Positions 23,482 to 34,536 of a DNA stretch of 64,000 bases are shown here, one piece after another (within the stretch, counting starts at the first letter, position 1; every line of letters starts with the position of its first letter). The stretch spans positions 1,470,019 to 1,534,018 of the forward strand of contig JANEZZ010001873.1 of assembly GCA_026122225.1 (NCBI GenBank). Direction: 5' to 3'. The position numbers were made by a program, and so were the translations under genes. This DNA is from Heloderma charlesbogerti (Eukaryota > Chordata > Lepidosauria > Squamata > Helodermatidae). The notes beneath the pieces were generated by a model. The model was not told where the DNA came from and did no database searches. It saw nothing but the letters and a program-made list of their open reading frames with translations.

Positions 23482-23754
23482 ATCACAAATCGGGTTGAAG
23501 ATGATCTTTGGGGACCTCAACTGAAAGGTCAAGAACAGGTGAACACATGAATTGTAGAAGCTTTCTACCAATTAAAAAAAATTGCAACTGCACATCACTG
23601 CCCAAGATGCTGGATGTGATGTCAACTGTTCTAGTTTTTTGCAACATGAACTCTTGCTGGGACCTGTCGGAAATGAATAAGAGATTTCAGTCAGAGTTAA
23701 AAGAAATTCGCTCTGAGGTGCTAATTGCAGGAAGTTTGTGTCCCTTGAGATCTA

Positions 23755-23852
23755 GGTGAGACAACATAGCTTATCAATGATAGATCCCTTGAGCTAAGTG
23801 ATGCCTTGATAGATTCCCCTGATCAAGGGTGGGGGCTATGTTGTCTCACCCT
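23755..23852. repeat. Small inverted repeat
   Basis: GGTGAGACAACATAGC near 23755 is complemented by GCTATGTTGTCTCACC near 23837-23852. A diverged third copy of the arm occurs directly after it near 23859-23895. No coding. Confidence 0.7.
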
Positions 23853-23924
23853 TCATCTAGGTGAGGACTCAGGCGACAAAGCTTATCACTCATAGATTGG
23901 CATTGGCAACTTTCAATCCCCTAG

Positions 23925-24615
23925 ACATTTGGGGATGCTGCCAACATTTTTGTTGAAACTTTTCTACAAGATGGAGCAGTGTTCAAGCCAACCAATGCAG
24001 TGTTTGACATGCAGAATGTAGTTCTACTCAAAGTCAAACCAGGGAAAGGCATGTTTAGGGCTGTGAGATAGCCAGAAGGTCTCTTTTGCCAGGTAAATGG
24101 GATAATTTTCTGCACATCCAGATAACAAAGCAGACTTAGCCAAAAAGAGAGAGAAAGTCTCTCCTTGTAATTGCTTTTCCAAGCATCAAAGAACAAGATT
24201 GTTGTAGCTGCTGATGGCTTCAGTGACAGAGAAAGACTGGAATCATTTGGCACAGAGACAGACACCATGAAATCCACCACAAGGAAACTACCACTAGGAT
24301 TATTTCCTAATGAGTAGCAAGAGAACAAGCATGTGGTAGTTGCACAAGACTGATTTCCTAGTGTTACATTTGGCTCATTTCCACAAGATTCAATGTGCAA
24401 AAATGCAGCTCATGAGTGGGACAGCCAAAAGTACAAAAGGCATATTCCAATTCCACATCACTATGGAGCCGTTACCATTTCAGCAATAACAAATATGTTA
24501 CTAACCATTTCTACATTTCATGTTATTGCAGGTAGTTATTCTACCTCCTACCTGTCCAGGCAAACAAGAGCACCTTCTGGAAATATTTCCAGGAGCTCCA
24601 TGACCACCTGAAAAA
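23925..24615 (+). pseudogene. Possible broken coding relic or retrocopy, family not recognised
   Basis: Plus-strand segments read with protein-like composition: near 23943-24070 about 40 codons (contains VETFLQDGAVFKPTNAVFD) end in a TAG. Further pieces (VAADGFSDRERLESFGTETD near 24205; AHEWDSQKYKRHIPIPHHYG near 24405) lie in shifted frames up to 24611. The minus strand is also open for 159 codons at 24400-23921 but looks like a shadow. I cannot name a family. It may be an old processed copy of a host gene or merely chance. Confidence 0.3.
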
Positions 24616-25024
24616 ACTAGATGTGAGTGAACTGAATAACCAAAGAGGCAAGGATACAGAGCTATTCTTATTCAAAGTCTACAAAGTACAAATACTTTGA
24701 ATAAGGCAGTATTTGAAATCCTGTGCACCAGAGACTCTTCCACACGCAAGTGATGCCTTGTTCTCCTACTTCAAACACTCACACTATCCATCAGCACACT
24801 TCTAATACAAAAGCTGTCTCTTCCTGAGTTGATGGGATGAGGGGAAGAATAGAAGGGGTGTGACAGCTGTCCAGCCTTGGAATCTTGGAACAATGTACAT
24901 TTTGTAGACCCTACGAAATTCCACTGTTGCCAGGCAACAATGAAGAATGGTATTTTCCTAAGTTTTCTTATAATTTTCTGCTTTTATTTGTGTATAAGCC
25001 TCCTCCCCTTGGAGGGTTACATGA
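24616..25024. other. Stretch without recognised features
   Basis: Nothing supportable seen. Confidence 0.45.
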
Positions 25025-25110
25025 GTTAGGGCACAATGCTATGCATGTTTAGACCAAAAAAAGAGAGACCTTTTTTTCTGTCTAAATCTGCATACAATTG
25101 CACCCTTAGG
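25025..25110. mobile_element. Foldback MITE, TTAA-associated family, copy 2
   Basis: Short diverged copy: GGGCACAATGCTATGCATG on the left and its near-complement CATACAATTGCACCC on the right. The central arm is deleted. Confidence 0.7.
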
Positions 25111-26220
25111 CAGTTTTCTTCCTTTAATGTCTAAATGTCATGTGATCTCTGACTTCCGCTTAAATAAACCAATTTTATTTTTAATGTGCTTTGGTTTGCA
25201 ACCACATTTCCCTATCACCCATTAACAAATAGATATTTGGGAAGATTCTTTGTATTATAGCATTTGAGGCATCTACAGGTGTTGGAATATTTGAGCTAGT
25301 AATTTCTGGCAATTTCTAAGGTATAATAAGATGGTTTTTTTGCCATTTTGGAGGAAATGGATGGGACAATAAGAGGAAGCACCTCCATTTGTTCTCTATT
25401 CCCATGATAAGTATTAACTGATCTGGCATGAAGCTTCCACAGAGCAATATTATTACAAAGCGTGATTTAACAGGGCATATTTAGCATTTTCTACTTTACA
25501 GCTGTCAGGATGAAAGGGAGGGCTGAAAAACTGACATTTGCATGTGCAGCTTTAAATAAAGTGCAACATACTGTGGGTAGCTGATCATAGGTTTGAAAAT
25601 ATTCCTCCTGCCACTATGCTAGTGATTAAACAATAAAAGGATTAACTTTAAGTGGCTTATATACAAAGTATGTTTGTTATTTACACAGCTTGCCTTGGTT
25701 TAATGTTTGACTATAAATATTTTATATTGTATTAAATTAACGAATATAAGCCCAAAAAGATTGGTGTGAATTGTCTGTGAACAACAGACTGAATCTTCTT
25801 TAATTTTTATAAGTACTTGTTTAAGGCTAGTACCAGTTGTCTCAGGCTCATGCCCTCAAGAAAATGTCTGCAAATGCATCAAAATGAAACTGAGTAGGAC
25901 ACATTATAGATGAATTATTTGTTTCCCACAAATATACAGGTAGCCCTGCCTATGACTAGAGTTATAGACATGTCCGTGAAAGCATGAGGTGTGCGCTCCT
26001 CATGAACCTATGCTTTTGGACATGTCTATATGTGTATCTGTGAGAGAGGTAATAATGACAGATATGTATTCTAACTGAGCAAGGTGGACGTGGTTTGAAG
26101 CTGAAAGCACATTCTCTGCTCTAAAAAGTAAAACAAATGCTTTAGAATGCAACAAATGAACAAGCTTCATGTGTGGAAGGTACCTCAGAGAAAAAGAAAG
26201 AGGGAGAAGGGTGTGAGAAA
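25111..26220. other. AT-rich stretch without recognised features
   Basis: A short inverted repeat around 25963-26024 (AGACATGTCCGTGAAAGCAT facing its complement-like ATGCTTTTGGACATGTCT) is visible. No coding signal. Confidence 0.45.
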
Positions 26221-26224
26221 CTTC

Positions 26225-26695
26225 AAACCCTAAAGCAAAATCTGGCTCCTGAGTGGTGCTGAAAGATCTGCGATGGCTGCCAATTGCTTTTCAAGTTGAT
26301 TTCAAAATTGGTGTGAACCTTTAAACCTCTAAACAGCTTTGGCCTGGCTCTCTAAGGAATGGCCAATCTCAGTATGAAACTGCTGTGTTGTTAAGATCAG
26401 CAGGAAAGGTCTTTTAGAAGACAGGAGGCCCTTACTTGCAGAGGCCTGCTTGTTGAGTACACAGGAAAAGGTTTTCTCCTGTGTTGCTCCCAAAATCTGA
26501 AACGCATTGCCTCTGGAGGTGAAGACACATCTCTTTAACTTGGCTTTCAAAATTGTAGTTAGAGTTTTTAAGTTGCTTATAAGGTTCTAGTTTTTTTTTT
26601 TTTTTAAGGATAATGGCTTTTAAATAACTTTTTTTAATAAACTGACTCGATTGGCTTTAGAAAGGTGATATTGAAAAATAATAAATAAATAAATA
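26225..26695 (+). mobile_element. L2-type LINE C-terminal/3' fragment
   Basis: Coding relics resemble the post-RT part of L2/CR1 LINEs (LRWLPIAFQVDFKIG-like text near 26270 and FSCVAPKI-like text on the plus strand near 26480). It ends with an (AAAT)n tail at about 26680. Frames are broken. Confidence 0.55.
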
Positions 26696-26842
26696 ATATT
26701 TTTTTGGTTTCTTGGGTGTTGGGTAAAAGTAGTGGGCAAGTCACTTTGAGAAGGAAAGGTGCTTGATCCAGCCCACCCTCCTTTTACCTATGTCCCCAAA
26801 GTAAGTAATGATAATGAATGTGCTGTAGAAGCATAACATGAC

Positions 26843-26983
26843 TTAACGCACAATCCTTTGCATGTTTAGACAGAAAAACATCCTACAACTCCCAGCATTC
26901 CCCAGCCAGCCATGGCAGGCTGGGGAATGCTGGGAGTTGTAGGACTTTTTTCTTCCTAAACATGCATAGGATTGCACCCTTAA
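26843..26983. mobile_element. Foldback MITE, TTAA-associated family, best copy
   Basis: TTAA at 26843-26846 and 26980-26983 bound a 133-bp palindrome. Arms CAATCCTTTGCATGTTTAGA and CTACAACTCCCAGCATTCCC face their complements across a centre near 26913 (GCCATGGC). TTAA duplications would fit piggyBac-type integration, but the termini are not decisive. Non-coding. Confidence 0.8.
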
Positions 26984-28540
26984 TTCAATTTCTACGTGAG
27001 ATCCAGTTCTCATTGAAGTGAACAGAGTAGCATCAGAGGAGAGGACTCACTTGATGCTGGTACTTCTCCTCTGTGACTAGAAAAATTAAGACATCATCAG
27101 GTTTTTTACTCTTTTTAGAACAATGAACAGGGTCTTAATGTTTTTGTGAATAGAAACCACTTACAGTATTCAGCAGCATGTAATAAAAAGGACTTGTGAG
27201 GCAGATATCCTTTCAAGAATGTAATGGCGTAGCCACAGCAGCTCATGGGATAAGTCTTGGTTTTGCTGCTCAGGACATGACCAGCACATGCGCCTGTTGC
27301 TGGCTCTCAGTCCCTGCTGGGATGGGTAAATGCAGCCCAAGCATAGAAGCGCCATCTGCAGTGGGCCCAATGATAGCCCATCAATGGGATCATAAGAGGC
27401 ATCTGACTGATAAAGGACCCTTATCATCAGTGCACTACTGTTTTTCTTTTCTATTAGAAAGGGAGTTTCTTTTTGGCTAATGATGGAGCAGAGGTGGGTG
27501 GGGGTGTCTCACGGCTAAGCATAGGATGGCCTCTTTACCAACTATGACACATGTCATGTGCTAAACTTAGAGCTGTGTGCATATGGCCTCTAGATGTTCT
27601 CCACTCTATTTGTGGGCTGAGAAATTGAGGGGGGGCAATTTCAACAAATTTCTTCAGGGGAGAAGAAATTCTCCAATGGTATCTCACAGAGAGGGCTCAC
27701 CATTGGCAGGGATTGTAGCACAGGTTACTTCTTTTTTCCTAAGGATTTTTTTTTTGCAGGGGGTTGTGCTGTCACTACAAGTGGCAACAGCAGCAACTTT
27801 GTTGGCAGCCTGGTTCCCATTTGGCATCCTCCATACCTAGCATTGTTCCAGGGCATTGTTGTGGGGAGAGGAAAGGAGGCCACTACAAAAAGAAAAAAAA
27901 GTGCTGAAGAAAATTTGTAGAAATTCTGTAAAGTGGCTTTTTATTTCTAGTGCAAATGTCTAGTGCTACTTCCCTGGAAGCCCTGTAGCAGGGATGAGAT
28001 TGTGTCCAGCTCCAGGGATGAGGTGGAACTAGTGCTCTGCCAAAATCTATCTTCCAATTTCCTGAAAGTTTTCTTCCCCCATGAAACAGGCTTCCGTTTT
28101 TCTTCCTCATTCTCAGGGCATTTTATAATTTATTTTGATTTTCTTTTGGTGGTGTTTCTGAGCTGAGGGTGCTGTGTGTGTTTTGTTTCCACTACATATC
28201 TTTCCATTGTTCTGCAGCCTCCCAGGCTGCATGTGCTACTTGATCTGAAAAAGCCCTGTGGGAGGAATTACCTCATGATGTCTTCCCCTGGGCTTTAACT
28301 GAAATGTCAGGAGGCTAAAGGCTGCCAGAGATCTGATTGTGCAATGAAAGACAGGGCATTCATGTACACTTCTAGGCTACTCGTAAGTAACTGAAGCACA
28401 AGAACCCAGAAGCCAACTCATGATAATTTCTCCATTTTTCCCCCTCCTTTGAATTTCTTCTCAAAAGTGGTTTCTTTTCTCTCAGATTGAATGAGAAGGG
28501 TCAATTGCAGAATAAATTATATCAATACAGCATAAGCTAT
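26984..28540. other. Stretch without recognised features
   Basis: Several short ORFs at 27170-28166 on both strands lack family resemblance. No RNA or terminal-repeat structure supported. Confidence 0.45.
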
Positions 28541-28546
28541 ACCAGC

Positions 28547-28680
28547 CTTTCCCAATTTGGCACCCTCCAGATGTTCTGGACTACAAGTCCCATCATGCAC
28601 CACCAGAATTATGCTGGCTGAGGATGATGGAAGATATAGTGCAGGGCATCTGGATAGCACCAGGTTGGGTGCAACACTAT
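28547..28680. mobile_element. Short MITE with CAGCCTTCCCCAACCTGG-type ends, copy 1
   Basis: The left end CAGCCTTTCCCAATTTGG and the right end CACCAGGTTGGG are inverted versions of one another. CTATAC occurs at both flanks (28541-28546 region and after the right end) and may be a degraded target duplication. Relatives at about 30693-30836 and 57138-57275. Non-coding. Confidence 0.65.
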
Positions 28681-28960
28681 ACATGGATATCCTTTACCAG
28701 AGATAGTGCCTTCTTGATAGTGGCACCCCAGTTATAGAACACTGTCCCCAAAAAGGTTCACTTGCTGCATACCTTATTGTCCTTTTGGCACCAGGTAAAA
28801 GCTTATTTTCTTAAGCTTTTATAGTTTTATCTTGCTGAATGTTTTCTGCTGCTTTTCTGATTGTTAGGGTGTTTTTTTTTTTGCATTTACATTTTAATTA
28901 TTTTATTCTTCCTTGTAAATCACCCTGCAAATATATTTGAATGGTAGAATAATTTTTAAA
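28681..28960 (+). mobile_element. L2-type LINE 3' fragment
   Basis: Encodes the C-terminal block with the GAPV-type sequence near the motif TTTTGGCACCAGG, shared with the L2 copies at 36180 and 46690, followed by an A/T-rich 3' UTR. Broken frame. Confidence 0.5.
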
Positions 28961-29261
28961 AACCTTTCATACACAAAAATAATAATAAATATGAGGATAA
29001 ACATGTCTCACATTTTAGAAACATCAGATATACTTATTGAATATTTGTGCTATAATGCTGCATCTTTATACCTATCCATGGAATTTATAGCCCACTCTTC
29101 AAAGAACACTATCCCAAAGTGGCAAACAAATATGAATGATAAAACAGCAATGCAAATCAACAAAAACAAGAGCCATATAAAAATGCAGGATAACAGGAAC
29201 AACAAATAACAATAAAAGCCAGATAAAAACAATGAATCAAGGTAATAAACTAAGAAGCCTT

Positions 29262-29800
29262 GGCAAATTAAAAGGTCTTTCCCTGGTGCTGAAAAGAGAT
29301 CAGTTTCAGTGCTAGGGGCTTCTCTACATTAAGCAAAAATCCCGCATCCTTGCTGGGGCTTTCTTTTTCCAGAGCCTTTCTGGATGGGCTCCTTTAGATG
29401 GTGAACACATGATTTGGAATTGAAAATGTCCTTTCTCAGCAATGCTCTATATGTTCAATGAAACAGCACCATCTAGTGCAGAATTATAGAGCTATGCTGG
29501 CATTACACACTCCCAATATCGCTCCATTACCTTTTATTACAGCTTATCTTTGATCTTTTTGAAAGCGGGATTACAGGGGATAAGTGCGAGAGACGTCCTG
29601 GAGGTTGACAACATTGTGTAAAGGACCCGCAAACTTCTGTGAGTGACCAATCATGAGCATGCAATAAATTGTTCATGTAGAGAAGCTCTAGATGAGCCTT
29701 CCTGAGAAGTGCATTCCAAAGCTGAGGTGCCACAACTGAAAAGGTCCTTTCATGGATCATCACACATTTAACTTCCTAAGGCAGAGTGACCCCAAGAAGG
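29262..29800 (-). mobile_element. L2-type LINE C-terminal fragment, antisense, split by a MITE
   Basis: The minus strand encodes ERTFSVVAPQLWNALLR at about 29755-29700, the final block of L2-type proteins. The continuation of the same C-terminus (KTF-type text) lies at 29312-29262, on the other side of the MITE at 29313-29690. Dead fragment. Confidence 0.6.
29313..29690. mobile_element. MITE with TAGGGGCTTCTCTACA ends, CTCF-motif family copy A
   Basis: The left end is GGGGCTTCTCTACATTAAGC and the right end TGTAGAGAAGCTCTA (its complement). CTA occurs at each edge and may be a 2-3 bp TA-containing target duplication, suggesting Tc1/mariner or PIF/Harbinger rather than hAT. GCACCATCTAGTGC at 29466-29479 is a degraded version of the CTCF-like motif seen in the copies at 37012 and 53058. 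No transposase. Confidence 0.7.
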
Positions 29801-30313
29801 GTCCCTGCACAAATCCTTAGTAGTCAGGCAAGTTGATGTGGGAGAAGTCAATCTTTAAGGTTTCCTGGTCCCAACCTGTTTTGGGGGCTTAAAGATTAAT
29901 GCCATCATCTTGAATTAATACCAAAAATGGTTGGGAAGCAATTCAGCAATTTGCTTTAGGACTGGTGAGGTGTGTTCTGTACATCAAGTTCTACTTAGTT
30001 ATCTAATTGCCATATTTTCTACTGACTGCAGTTTCCAAGATGTTTTCAAGGGCAGCTCCATATATAACACCTCACAGTAATCTGGATGGGATGTTACCAG
30101 ACTTGATATTTTAATGTAGCTGGTGAAAGGTACTTTGTACCACAGAGATCACTTGATTCTCCAAAGGTAAAGCCAGATCTAATGGCTTTCTCAGACCACA
30201 AACTTACACCTTCCTTGGGTGTGCTGCTCCATCCAGAACAGGCAAACAAAATATACATCTCCATATCATCAGGACTGAGATTTGGTTTATTGTCCCTCAG
30301 CCAGTCCATTCCC
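29801..30313. other. Degraded interspersed repeat, class unclear
   Basis: Text such as ACCTCACAGTAATCTGGATGG and GTTTATTGTCCCTCAGCC resembles a dispersed repeat common in reptile genomes as I remember it, but I cannot place its class. It stops at the left end of the hAT-like MITE at 30325. Confidence 0.35.
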
Positions 30314-30324
30314 ATTCCCAGCTA

Positions 30325-30690
30325 CCAGGGGTGGGGAACCTCTTTCAGCTTGAGGGCTGAATTCAGTTTCAGGGAAGCTCTCAGGGGCTGCAATGCATTC
30401 CAGTGCTCGGTGGGGCTGAAAGCAATGGGGGGGGGAGATGCCCCAAATACCAGCCTATTGTTGCTTAAAGCTCTTACTGCCAGTAAGTAATCTTTAAGAG
30501 AGGCATTTCAACCTGTTAGAATGAGGAAAAAAACTGCACATAAACCAGGAAACTGCCCAGTGATTGGTGGTTGGTGGAAAGGGGGTGAGGCCAGGGAAGG
30601 GGGCGTGGTTATCTGAGGAACCCTAGAGGGCCAGACTGGGATACAGTAGGGCTGAAGTTGGCCCCTGGCCTTCAAATTCCCCACCACGGT
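30325..30690. mobile_element. hAT (Charlie-like) non-autonomous element
   Basis: The left end CAGGGGTGGGGAACCTCTTT and the right end AATTCCCCACCAC form imperfect inverted repeats. CAGGGGTGGGGAA is the common terminus of Charlie-type hAT elements. The inner part repeats a GAGGGCTGAATTC-type motif as GGGCTGAAGTTGGCCC. No clear 8-bp duplication. Non-coding. Confidence 0.6.
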
Positions 30691-30692
30691 AT

Positions 30693-30838
30693 CCCAGTGT
30701 TCCCCAACCTCGAGCCTTCTAGATGTTTTGGACTTCAACTCCCTTCAACCCAAGCCACCCTAGCCAGTGTCAGGAACTCTGGGAGTTGTAGTCTAAATCA
30801 CTGGGAGGGCACCAGGTTGGGGAAGGCTGGTATATGCC
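30693..30838. mobile_element. Short MITE with CAGCCTTCCCCAACCTGG-type ends, copy 2
   Basis: A foldback element with CAGTGTTCCCCAACCTCGAG at the left and CACCAGGTTGGGGAAGGCTG at the right. The arms continue with TGGACTTCAACTCCCTTCA facing a GGGAGTTGTAGTC arm. Non-coding. Confidence 0.75.
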
Positions 30839-30842
30839 CTGA

Positions 30843-32439
30843 AACAGACTTAAGGGATTATTGGTACCATGTTGGCCCCAAAGAATAGGAGAGACACACA
30901 TTCTGAATCTGTAAAAGGTATCAATAATGCAATATCAAGTAACTTTCTTTGGGCCTCTGAAGAAATAAAAGAGGCAAAGACAGAGAGAATGAAGTATTTA
31001 TATAACACTTAAAAAAAACAAAAAAACAACAACCCTGGACAGATAACTATCCTAGAGATTCACAAGAAAGCTGAATACCCATGTCTCACAATAAAAAATA
31101 TTTTTCAAATATCAAAGTGAACTTGGCAGCCAAGGTCCCTCTAGTTCATTTTCAATTTTCCTTTCTATACCTTCATGACTCTGGCAATAAGAATCATAGC
31201 TTCTTTCTCTTCCTCTGGTTCTCCTGTAATTTATTTAGCCAGGGAAGATCTGCTCAGATGCAGCATATGTTTTTCAGTGATCTTCTATTTTTGTTTTGTC
31301 TGCTGAATTGTCTGTGCCAGATGGAGATTAAGTGAGTCAGTAGAGGTCAGATTGTGAACGAGCTCTTCAGGCTTGACTTTACGTTAGATCCCATACATTA
31401 TCTCCTGGTTCTAAGCCATCTATAATAAATCCAACACCACTATTTAATTTTCAGAAAATCAAAATTATAATTATTATTATCTTAGTGGCTCTTTACAGTA
31501 CATAGGGAAAAAAGCTTGCAGACGTTTGCTTGCAAATAGAGATGATTTTATATGACTCTAAAAGGAAAATCAGAATAGAAATGGCCCTAATGCAGAATAT
31601 TTTACAAGTCCATCATGTGCTGAATGGAATTTGCAAACAGCAACGTGAGAAATTATAAATTAGCTATCCATCTTAACAAGTAGCTGAATTAGAATTTGTC
31701 TGGGTTTCCCTTTATGTAATTAACTTATATAGGAATTCCATGCATTATTGTAGTAATGCAATCATCTCTAAGTAGTAAGTTGTGTACTTTGCTGATTTTG
31801 TTAATGATCAGGGCATTTTGCTGGTTGAGGCAAAGGACAAGATATCCCTCCCACCAATTCCAGTTATTTGGACTGGAAGTTGAATTTTACTCCAGCACTG
31901 GTGATGGTGCAGTGTCCACCACACTGGAGGGCAACAGACTAGTTTAGGGGATGCAGGACTGGCTGTGTGGCATAGATAGCTCTATCCTCCAACAGAGAAG
32001 AATGGCTAACAGGCTCAGGAGAAATGGGCAGGGCACTGCTGCTGCCCCCCCAGAACTGCTTCTTGAGGCAGTTACCTCACTCTGCCTAATGATAGGGCTG
32101 GAGCTGTTAATAATTCTATTCTTTCAAACATTTAATGGAATGGGTTTTTTTTTTTCCTTATAAGTAACATGTTTTAGGAGTGTATATTTGAACTGGTACT
32201 TTCAATTCCTTAATGGTGCCTTGAGGCTACAAATTGTATGAAAAATGGAGCTTGCCCTAAGATATGCTTATAACCTATATAACAATTGATCTTGTCATCT
32301 ACAAGACAGCTATCAACTATAGATAGTGTATTTATTTTACTTACTTGATTGATTAATTTATGTACTGAATTTGTATACCTCTTTTGGAATTCTCAAAACA
32401 GGGCTTTACCAAATAATCAAATAACTTCATTTAAATAAA
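30843..32439. other. Stretch without recognised features
   Basis: AT-rich DNA with small ORFs of no recognised family. Confidence 0.45.
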
Positions 32440-34240
32440 TATTAAACTGAGACTCAATCCAGACAAGTTGGAGGTACTGTTAGTGGGTGGTTCATCTGCC
32501 CAGCTAGGTGATGTTCAACCTGTTCTGGAGGGGGTTTCACTCCCCCTAAAGGATCACATTCATAATTTGGGGTTGCTCTTGGACCCAGAACTGTCACTTG
32601 AGGCACAGGTGAACTCAGGGACACGAAGCACCTTTTATCAGCTTCGGCTGATATACCAAGTAGGGATGTACGAAAGTCACTTACCTTTTCGAAGGGTGAC
32701 ATTCGTGGTGGGGGGGAGGCGCTCCGTCCCTCCCCCCCGAATCCTGGCAGGCCGACTCCACTCCGCAGGGATTCTGCGGAGCCGCTGGCCGGCTCCGCCA
32801 GCGGCCGGACATCTGGCTGCTGGCTAGCAGGGACGCAAATGGCGGCGGCCATAGCCGCCGCCATTTGCATCCCTGCAGTCAGCCGTGATAGGCTACATAA
32901 ATGTTTACGTAGCCTATCACGGCTGATTTAAAAGGAAAAAAAACCACGCGCGTACGCAAATGGCGGCGCCCATGGGTGCCGCCATTTGCGTTCCTTATTT
33001 TGGCACGTCTTAGTCTACGTAAACATTTATGTAGACTAAGACGGCGAAAATAAGGGGAACACAAATAGCGTAGATGCTACGCTATTTGCGTTCCCCTTAT
33101 TTTCACCGTCTTAGTCTACGTAAATGTTTATGTAGACTAAGATGTGCCAAAATAAGGAACGCAATTTTTTTTCTTTTAAATTAGCCGTGATAGGTTACGT
33201 AAACATTTACGTAGCCTATCACGGTGTTTTTTTTAAAATCTAGCCGTGATAGACTACGTAAATCTTTACGTAGCCTATCATTTTTTTTTTTTAAACTGGA
33301 AATGGATGCGGCAGCAGCCAGTCAGAAGACCGGCCGCCGCAGCTGCCGCCGCCGAACCACCACCGAACCGCCGCTGAACCGCCGCCAGAGCTGCCACCGC
33401 CAGGAAGATCCGCCCAAGGTAAGTCCCGTCCCGGGGGGGTGGCAGACCATTCTGCCACCGATTTCGGGGCAGCGCATTCGGCCTCCCCAAGATCCGTGGT
33501 GGAATTCTCTGACATCCCTAATACCAAGTATGCCCTTATCTGGTCAAAGATCGCCTAGCTACAGTTATCCATGGTCTGATAAACTCTTGTCTGGATTACT
33601 GTAATGCGTTACATATGGGGCTGTCTTTGAAAACAGTCCGGAAACTTCAGCTAGTCCAAAATAGGGCAGCAAGATTGTTAACAAGGACTGGCCAATGAGA
33701 TCACATTATGCCAGTACTTTTCCAGCTGCACTGGCTGCCAGTCTATTCTGGGGCCCAGTTCAAAGTACTGGTATTATTAATATTCAAAGCCCTAAACGGC
33801 TTGGGGCCAGGTTATCTGAAGAATCGCCTCCTCCCATATGTGCCTGCCCGGATCCTAAGATCATCCTCAGGGGCCTTCTAGGAGGAAGGAAGTGAGGCGG
33901 GTGGCTACCAGGAAGAGGGTCTTTGCTGCTGTGGCCCCCTGGCTGTGGAATGAGCTCCCTAGGGAGGTTCATCTGGTGCCTACATTGTTCTCCTTCTGGC
34001 GCCAGTTCAAGATCTTTTTATTCTCCCCGTATTTTAGCTTTCTAAACTTTTAGCTCTGGTGTTTTAAATCTGTATTTTAAATCCCTGCATTGCTGCTAGG
34101 TTTTATTCTGGTTGTGCTGTTATATTCTGGTTTTAGGCTTTTGTATTGTTTTATGCTGCACTCTGTAGTTTTAATTTTTGTGAACCACCCAGAGAGCTTT
34201 GGCTGTTGGGCGGTATAGAAATGAAATAAATAAATAAAAT
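32440..34240 (+). mobile_element. L2-type LINE RT C-terminal/3' part, split by a hAT-like element
   Basis: Upstream of the insertion the plus strand reads LNPDKLEVLLVGGSS, VSLPLKDHIHNLGLLLDPEL: the RT thumb region of L2/CR1-type LINEs. Downstream of the insertion the same protein continues (SCLDYCNALHMGLS-type text, LHWLPVYSGAQFKVL, KALNGLGPGYLKNRL) to a 3' UTR with a GGGCGGTATAGAAATG box and an (AAAT)n tail at about 34215-34240. Frames are broken near 33680 and 33890. The inserted element occupies 32661-33520. Confidence 0.82.
32653..33528. mobile_element. Palindrome-of-palindromes hAT-like element, copy with exact 8-bp target duplication
   Basis: The 860-bp element at 32661-33520 starts TAGGGATGTACGAAAG and ends GACATCCCTA. 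It is flanked by ATACCAAG at 32653-32660 and 33521-33528. The core is symmetric about 33079: a hairpin at 32885-32924, ACGCAAATGGCGGCGCCCAT arm, a TAGTCTACGTAAAC hairpin (33010-33040), a central GCGTAGATGCTACGC palindrome, and the inverse series (33112-33141, 33186-33224, 33243-33280). An inverted AGGTAAGT lies at 32679-32686 and a direct one at 33417-33424. GC-rich arms and a poly(T) tract (33280-33292) flank the core. It lies in an L2-type LINE, and the duplication shows the direct excision footprint is absent. No transposase. Confidence 0.9.
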
Positions 34241-34536
34241 AACAAAAAAATAGATATCAACCGCCCCCCCAATAAGAGTAGAAATATATATTCTATCAAC
34301 CATAAGGACTCATTTCCAAAAGCACATGAAAATGAAATTTTCTTCACATGTTTACGGAATGTCATTTAAAAAAGGATCTAAATGAAAAGTCTTTGGAAAG
34401 CATTCTAATTCTTTGGGATAGTAACTGAAAAATTAGTGCATCCAGCTTGACTTCCAAATAGGTAAAAAGGGCTTCACTGGCATGCCTTAAACTTAGTCAC
34501 AGATGTTCCCTGAGATACGTAGGCACTTTGTTTTCA
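34241..34536. other. AT-rich spacer
   Basis: Nothing supportable; it lies between an L2 tail and the next palindromic element. Confidence 0.45.
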
